Origin: an uncultured Alphaproteobacteria bacterium
GTDB lineage: Bacteria > Pseudomonadota > Alphaproteobacteria > UBA7985
Direction of reading: 5' to 3'
Length of the DNA stretch: 58,482 nt
NCBI GenBank assembly: GCA_905479265.1
Contig: CAJQLX010000050.1
Location: forward strand, 1 to 58,482
Shown: positions 54,774-58,482 of the stretch, piece after piece
How the letters are laid out: every line of letters starts with the position of its first letter
Position numbering within the stretch: the first letter of the stretch is position 1
The notes under the pieces: generated by a model
What the model saw: the letters and a program-made list of their open reading frames with translations, nothing else
Told to the model about the DNA's origin: nothing
Database searches by the model: none
Translations under genes and position numbers: made by a program

Positions 54774-57026
54774 ATGGGACGTGTTGCAAAGATTGCTCGT
54801 CGTACGTTTTTGGTTGGTTCTGCCGCTGTTGCTGGTGGGGTGGCCTTTGGGGTCTACAAGTTTGTTGAACCTGCGCCCAATCCGCTCAACAGCTCTGAGG
54901 GCCGCATCAGCCTGAACGCCTTTGTCATCATCACCGAAGACGGCGTTACGCTGGTCAGCCCAAAGGCGGAAATGGGGCAGGGGGTTCACACCACGTGGGC
55001 CGCGCTGATCGCCGAAGAGCTTGACGTGGATTGGAAGGATATCACCGTCATCCACGGGCCACCGGCCAAGGCCTATTACAATTCGGCTTTGTTCGGGATG
55101 GCGCTGCCGTTCAAGGATTACAAGGTCAATGACTTTCAGCAGGCCATGCGCGAATTTGCCGGAAATGGCGCGAAGTTGCTGTCCTTGCAAATGACCGGTG
55201 GCTCGACGTCCATGCGGGATGGTTTTGAGCGGATGCGGTTGGCGGGCGCGACGGCGCGAGAGGTGCTCAAGCGTGCCGCTGGCAAGCGGTTGGGCCTTGC
55301 GCCCGATGCGCTGGAAACCCGTGACGGCCAAGTGATTGCCCCCGATGGCCGCACCCTGAGCTATCAGGACGTCGCGGTTGAGGCGGCTGACATAAACCCG
55401 CCAAGCGTTGAGCTGCGGGATCCGTCCACGTGGCGCTATTTGGGCACGTCTCTGCCGCGCGTGGACATGGAAGACAAAATCACCGGCAAGGCAATGTACA
55501 GCATCGATGTGGTGCTCGAAGGTATGAAATTCGCCTCCGTGAGGATGAGCCCGCGCCGGCAGGGAATGCGCCGCTTTGATGCCTCTGCGGCCAAGGCGAT
55601 GTCTGGGATTGATGGTGTCATCGATATGGGCGAAGGCATTGCCGTTATCGCCGATAACACTTGGATTGCCATGCAGGCTGTTGAAGCTGTCGATATCGAT
55701 TGGGAGCCGTCGCTCTACCCGGATACGACAGCCGGTTTGATGCAGGAAATCGAAGCCGCCTTTGACGCAGCACCGAATACCGTGGGCCGTGATGATGGCA
55801 CGGCTGACGCAGACCATCCCGGCCAAGAATTGCTTGCGGAATACAGTGTACCGTATCTGGCGCACGCAACGATGGAGCCGATGAACGCCACCGCCTTGTT
55901 CACCGACGATGCCTTATCGATTTGGTGCGGAAACCAGTCTCCGACCTCGATTCAGTCGGCTTGCGCCCAAGAAGTGGGTTTTGAGCCCGAGCAGGTGACA
56001 GTGACGACCACGGTGATGGGCGGCGGCTTTGGCCGGCGAGGGGAGGCGGATGTCGCCGTTCTTGCTGCGCGTATCGCCAAGAAACGCCCCGGCGTTCCGA
56101 TCAAACTGACGTGGTCCCGCGAAGAAGACATGCGGCGCGACTTCTATCGTCCGGCTGCTATGGCGCGCATGCGGGGGGTGGTGAATGCCGGTCAGCCCGT
56201 GGCCGTGGACGTGTCCTTTGCTGCATCTTCGGTGATCCTGCAATCCCGCGCTCGTCCTGCGCTTACCCCCTTTACGGTCGAGCAAGCGGCCTTGTCGGGG
56301 TCTGACCCCGAAGGCTTATCTGGCGCGCACGATCAGCCCTATCAAATACCGAACTATCGCGTGCGCGGGCACATTGTGCCGTCAACCTTGCCCATTGGTT
56401 ATTGGCGAGCGGTTGGCGCGTCTTTTGGTGGGTTTTTCTTTGACAGCTTTATCGATGAAATGGCCCATGCCGCTGGCCGCGACCCACTGGCATTCCGGAT
56501 TGATATGGCGCGGGAGGAACATGCACCCAGTGTCCGTGTGCTCGAAGCGGTGGGGGAGATGTCCAATTGGTCAGCGGCACGCAGTGCGGGCCGCGCGCTT
56601 GGCGTCGGTTTCACCTATTCGTTCGGCTCGCCTGTCGCTCAAGTCGTTGAAGTGGTCGAGGAGGATGGCGCGATCCGCATCGCAAAAGTCTGGATTGCTG
56701 CGGACGTGGGTATCGCGCTGGATCCCGGTAACATTGAGGCTCAGTTGACCGGCGGTTGCCTGTTTGGTCTCTCGGCTGCCGTGATGGGGGAGGTGACATT
56801 TCGTGATGGTGAGGCCGAACAGTCGAACTTTTACGACTATGACGCCTTGCGCATGGGCGCAGCGCCAGCGTTTGACGTGCAGATCCTTGAAAACGCGCCC
56901 TATATCGGTGGGGTGGGGGAGATCGGTACGCCGCCGGCTGCGCCAGCACTGGGTAACGCACTCTTTGCCCTTGCGGGGAAGCGTGCTCGGACGTTGCCGT
57001 TCAACCAATCATTCTCTTTTGTTTGA
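54774..57026 (+). CDS. iorB: Molybdopterin-binding subunit of isoquinoline 1-oxidoreductase-type enzyme
   Basis: A 750-residue periplasm-directed subunit. The twin-arginine signal is MGRVAKIARRTFLVGSAAV, indicating Tat export after folding with the cofactor. Cofactor-binding stretches visible are VMGGGFGRRGEAD and the GEIGTPPAAPALGNALFAL C-terminus, which match IorB/aldehyde-oxidase type proteins. Such enzymes hydroxylate N-heterocycles or aldehydes; the substrate here is unknown. There is no cytochrome c gene beside it. Confidence 0.92.
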   Translation: MGRVAKIARRTFLVGSAAVAGGVAFGVYKFVEPAPNPLNSSEGRISLNAFVIITEDGVTLVSPKAEMGQGVHTTWAALIAEELDVDWKDITVIHGPPAKAYYNSALFGMALPFKDYKVNDFQQAMREFAGNGAKLLSLQMTGGSTSMRDGFERMRLAGATAREVLKRAAGKRLGLAPDALETRDGQVIAPDGRTLSYQDVAVEAADINPPSVELRDPSTWRYLGTSLPRVDMEDKITGKAMYSIDVVLEGMKFASVRMSPRRQGMRRFDASAAKAMSGIDGVIDMGEGIAVIADNTWIAMQAVEAVDIDWEPSLYPDTTAGLMQEIEAAFDAAPNTVGRDDGTADADHPGQELLAEYSVPYLAHATMEPMNATALFTDDALSIWCGNQSPTSIQSACAQEVGFEPEQVTVTTTVMGGGFGRRGEADVAVLAARIAKKRPGVPIKLTWSREEDMRRDFYRPAAMARMRGVVNAGQPVAVDVSFAASSVILQSRARPALTPFTVEQAALSGSDPEGLSGAHDQPYQIPNYRVRGHIVPSTLPIGYWRAVGASFGGFFFDSFIDEMAHAAGRDPLAFRIDMAREEHAPSVRVLEAVGEMSNWSAARSAGRALGVGFTYSFGSPVAQVVEVVEEDGAIRIAKVWIAADVGIALDPGNIEAQLTGGCLFGLSAAVMGEVTFRDGEAEQSNFYDYDALRMGAAPAFDVQILENAPYIGGVGEIGTPPAAPALGNALFALAGKRARTLPFNQSFSFV

Positions 57027-57034
57027 GCCTCAGA

Positions 57035-57066
57035 AAAACGAAAGGCTTGCCGAAGCAAGCCTTTCT
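57035..57066 (-). terminator. Terminator between iorB and the coiled-coil gene
   Basis: A perfect 10-bp stem GAAAGGCTTG/CAAGCCTTTC (57041-57066) with a CCGAAG loop. On the minus strand it is followed by GTTTTT, so it is best as the terminator of the coiled-coil gene; on the plus strand the T tract is weak but iorB also ends here. Confidence 0.82.
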
Positions 57067-57075
57067 TGATGGGCG

Positions 57076-58311
57076 TTATTCGGACACGTCCGAAGGGCTT
57101 TCCAAGTGATTATCGACCAGGGGATTAAGACCGTTCTTGAACGCGTTCTTATCCGCCTCACAAGCCGACAGCTTGGCCCGTGTCATGGTGATCTCTTGCC
57201 GAAGCTCGACGTTCTTCGCCTCGACATAGCGCAGGCGCTCTTGCTCCATGATCGCTTGACCCAAGCTGCCTTCACAGGTGCTGAGTAAGGACCGAAGCTC
57301 CTGAATGTCTCGGACCAACGCCGCGTTCTCAGCGCTTTGAATATCGAATTTCATCTCGATTTCAGAGTACTCGCGCTTGCAGACCCTCAGCCCTTCTTCA
57401 CAGCTCTCTAACGCGAGACTCAGGTCAGCGATTGATCGTTGCATCCCTCGGACCGTCTTGTTGAGGTCGTCGATTTGCTCGAGCAAGAACGCATTCTCTG
57501 CCTTCAATCCCTGTTCAATCTCAATCAGTTGCCGGATCATGGATTCCCGGTCAGCAATTTCTGCCTGAAGCGCTTTGATTTCCTCGTGCAGTCCACCAAT
57601 CGCCCCGTTCTTGGCTTCGATGGTTTGCTCCAGCTCAGCGATGTGATCCCGAAGCGCGTCTTGCTGTTTCTGACAGCCGGTCTCGATCAAATTCACCTGT
57701 GTGGTGCATTGCGCCCGCTCGGATGTACGAACCCCGAGAACCCGTGCCTCACAGTTTGATGTTGCTGTAATGACCGTCTGCTCAAGCTCAGTAATCTTGA
57801 TCGTCATGCGATCGAGCGTTTCATTGAGTGCTTGTTTCTCAGTTTGGCAGGCTTCCAACGAAACCCGCAAATCAGCGATTTCCTGAACCTTTTCGCCCAA
57901 TGAGATTTTCAGGGCGTCCCGCTCTGTGATCAACCGAACAATATGCTCGTTGAGAATACCGATTTCTTCGTTCGCTGCCTCTAAGTTCGAAGTCAGCCGC
58001 GCAACCTCTTCACGCAGCGCCGCGTTCTTGTCTGTCAGGTCTTTCACTGAAACATGCAGCGCGGCAATGGCGCCGTCTTTTTCAGTAATGACACCTTCGA
58101 GGTATTCGATGGTATCGCTCATCTCAGCGATGAGAACCTGCTGATCGGCAACCAACTGATTGAGCTTCGCAACTTCGGCTTTCAGCAAAGCGTTCTCTGC
58201 TGACAGTCCTTCGACCGCGCTGTGCAGTTCACCGATGGTTTGCTTTTGTTCAGCAATGGTGACATCGCGCTCTGCGATGGTTTTTTCGCGGCGTTCCAGC
58301 ATGACCAGCAA
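57076..58311 (-). CDS. Long coiled-coil protein, start uncertain (possibly 5' truncated)
   Basis: At least 411 residues of almost unbroken heptad pattern rich in Glu, Leu, Ile, Lys and Ala, with recurrent units such as IAELEQTIEAKNG and ITELEQTVI. A few Cys are scattered (for example SCEEGLRVCKREY). The frame is open for 42 more codons, to a stop at 58438-58440, and the extra segment still looks like coiled coil (SEDCADPNAELEYENGELVQ). Those 42 codons hold no ATG, GTG or TTG. TTG 58311 and ATG 58302 are the first candidate starts, without a clear ribosome site. The flank at 58418-58482 is AT-rich, unlike the rest of the window. No signal peptide or known domain is seen. Confidence 0.7.
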   Translation of the reverse strand: MLVMLERREKTIAERDVTIAEQKQTIGELHSAVEGLSAENALLKAEVAKLNQLVADQQVLIAEMSDTIEYLEGVITEKDGAIAALHVSVKDLTDKNAALREEVARLTSNLEAANEEIGILNEHIVRLITERDALKISLGEKVQEIADLRVSLEACQTEKQALNETLDRMTIKITELEQTVITATSNCEARVLGVRTSERAQCTTQVNLIETGCQKQQDALRDHIAELEQTIEAKNGAIGGLHEEIKALQAEIADRESMIRQLIEIEQGLKAENAFLLEQIDDLNKTVRGMQRSIADLSLALESCEEGLRVCKREYSEIEMKFDIQSAENAALVRDIQELRSLLSTCEGSLGQAIMEQERLRYVEAKNVELRQEITMTRAKLSACEADKNAFKNGLNPLVDNHLESPSDVSE

Positions 58312-58482
58312 ATCTTTGATCTGCTGAACCAGCTCGCCATTTTCATACTCAAGTTCGGCGTTTGGATCGGCGCAATCTTCCGATCCGGCGCGCAGACGAT
58401 GGCAGGTTCTCGGTGGATTATTTAGTTTAAAGTCATTTCATAGATTAAAATTCTTAGGAATTTGGGACAAAAATAGTATAAG

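Overview
The window reads as chromosomal DNA of a free-living, probably marine, alphaproteobacterium. This is inferred from the gene families: a PotF/G/H/I polyamine importer, a BetA-type choline dehydrogenase, NAD-linked FdsA-type formate dehydrogenase, TRAP transport beside protocatechuate 4,5-cleavage genes, isoquinoline-oxidoreductase-type molybdoenzymes, an ArsJ/GAPDH pair and a DMSP-lyase-family cupin. Most genes are GC-rich and tightly packed. No tRNA, rRNA, insertion sequence, integrase or CRISPR array was seen. The genus cannot be named from sequence reading alone.

Layout. 1-2.8 kb: the 3' part of a Cys-rich tandem-repeat protein and an ABC exporter. 2.8-7.6 kb: a CUT1 sugar importer split into a binding protein (+) and two permeases (-) around an aldo/keto reductase. 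7.8-11.9 kb: a complete potFGHI-type putrescine/spermidine importer. 12-24.5 kb: housekeeping and catabolic genes (betA, a Cys/Met PLP enzyme, an MFS carrier, a fatty acid desaturase, gabD, pgi, a serine hydrolase, a LysR regulator, DUF2147, galU). 24.7-30.9 kb: a C1 block, with fhs beside a two-gene formate dehydrogenase whose diaphorase subunits are fused. 31.3-33.9 kb: a YjbR-like protein, tenA, a polyamine-acetyltransferase-like GNAT and a LysR regulator.

34.0-38.6 kb is the most unusual region. speD faces a compact minus-strand operon of two zinc-ribbon DUF4178 proteins (one membrane-spanning), two tiny coupled ORFs, a DUF350 membrane protein and a membrane-anchored aminopropyltransferase. 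The speD and aminopropyltransferase genes overlap tail to tail. It looks like a membrane-associated polyamine system rather than ordinary spermidine biosynthesis. 38.7-43.6 kb: an overlapping four-gene catabolic operon (isopropylmalate-dehydrogenase-like, GMC oxidoreductase, aldehyde dehydrogenase, DMSP-lyase-like cupin) of unknown substrate.

43.7-46.8 kb: GAPDH plus ArsJ (arsenate detoxification through 1-arseno-3-phosphoglycerate export), preceded by a good match to a PhoB box, then a TauE/SafE exporter. 47-54 kb: ligABC, a TRAP transporter and a CYP199-like P450, which together suggest uptake, O-demethylation and meta-cleavage of methoxylated benzoates. 54.3-57 kb: an iorAB-type molybdenum hydroxylase. 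The window ends in a long coiled-coil protein whose start codon cannot be found.

Polyamine functions recur across the window (import, synthesis, likely acetylation, and succinate-semialdehyde oxidation), so polyamine handling is the most consistent theme.
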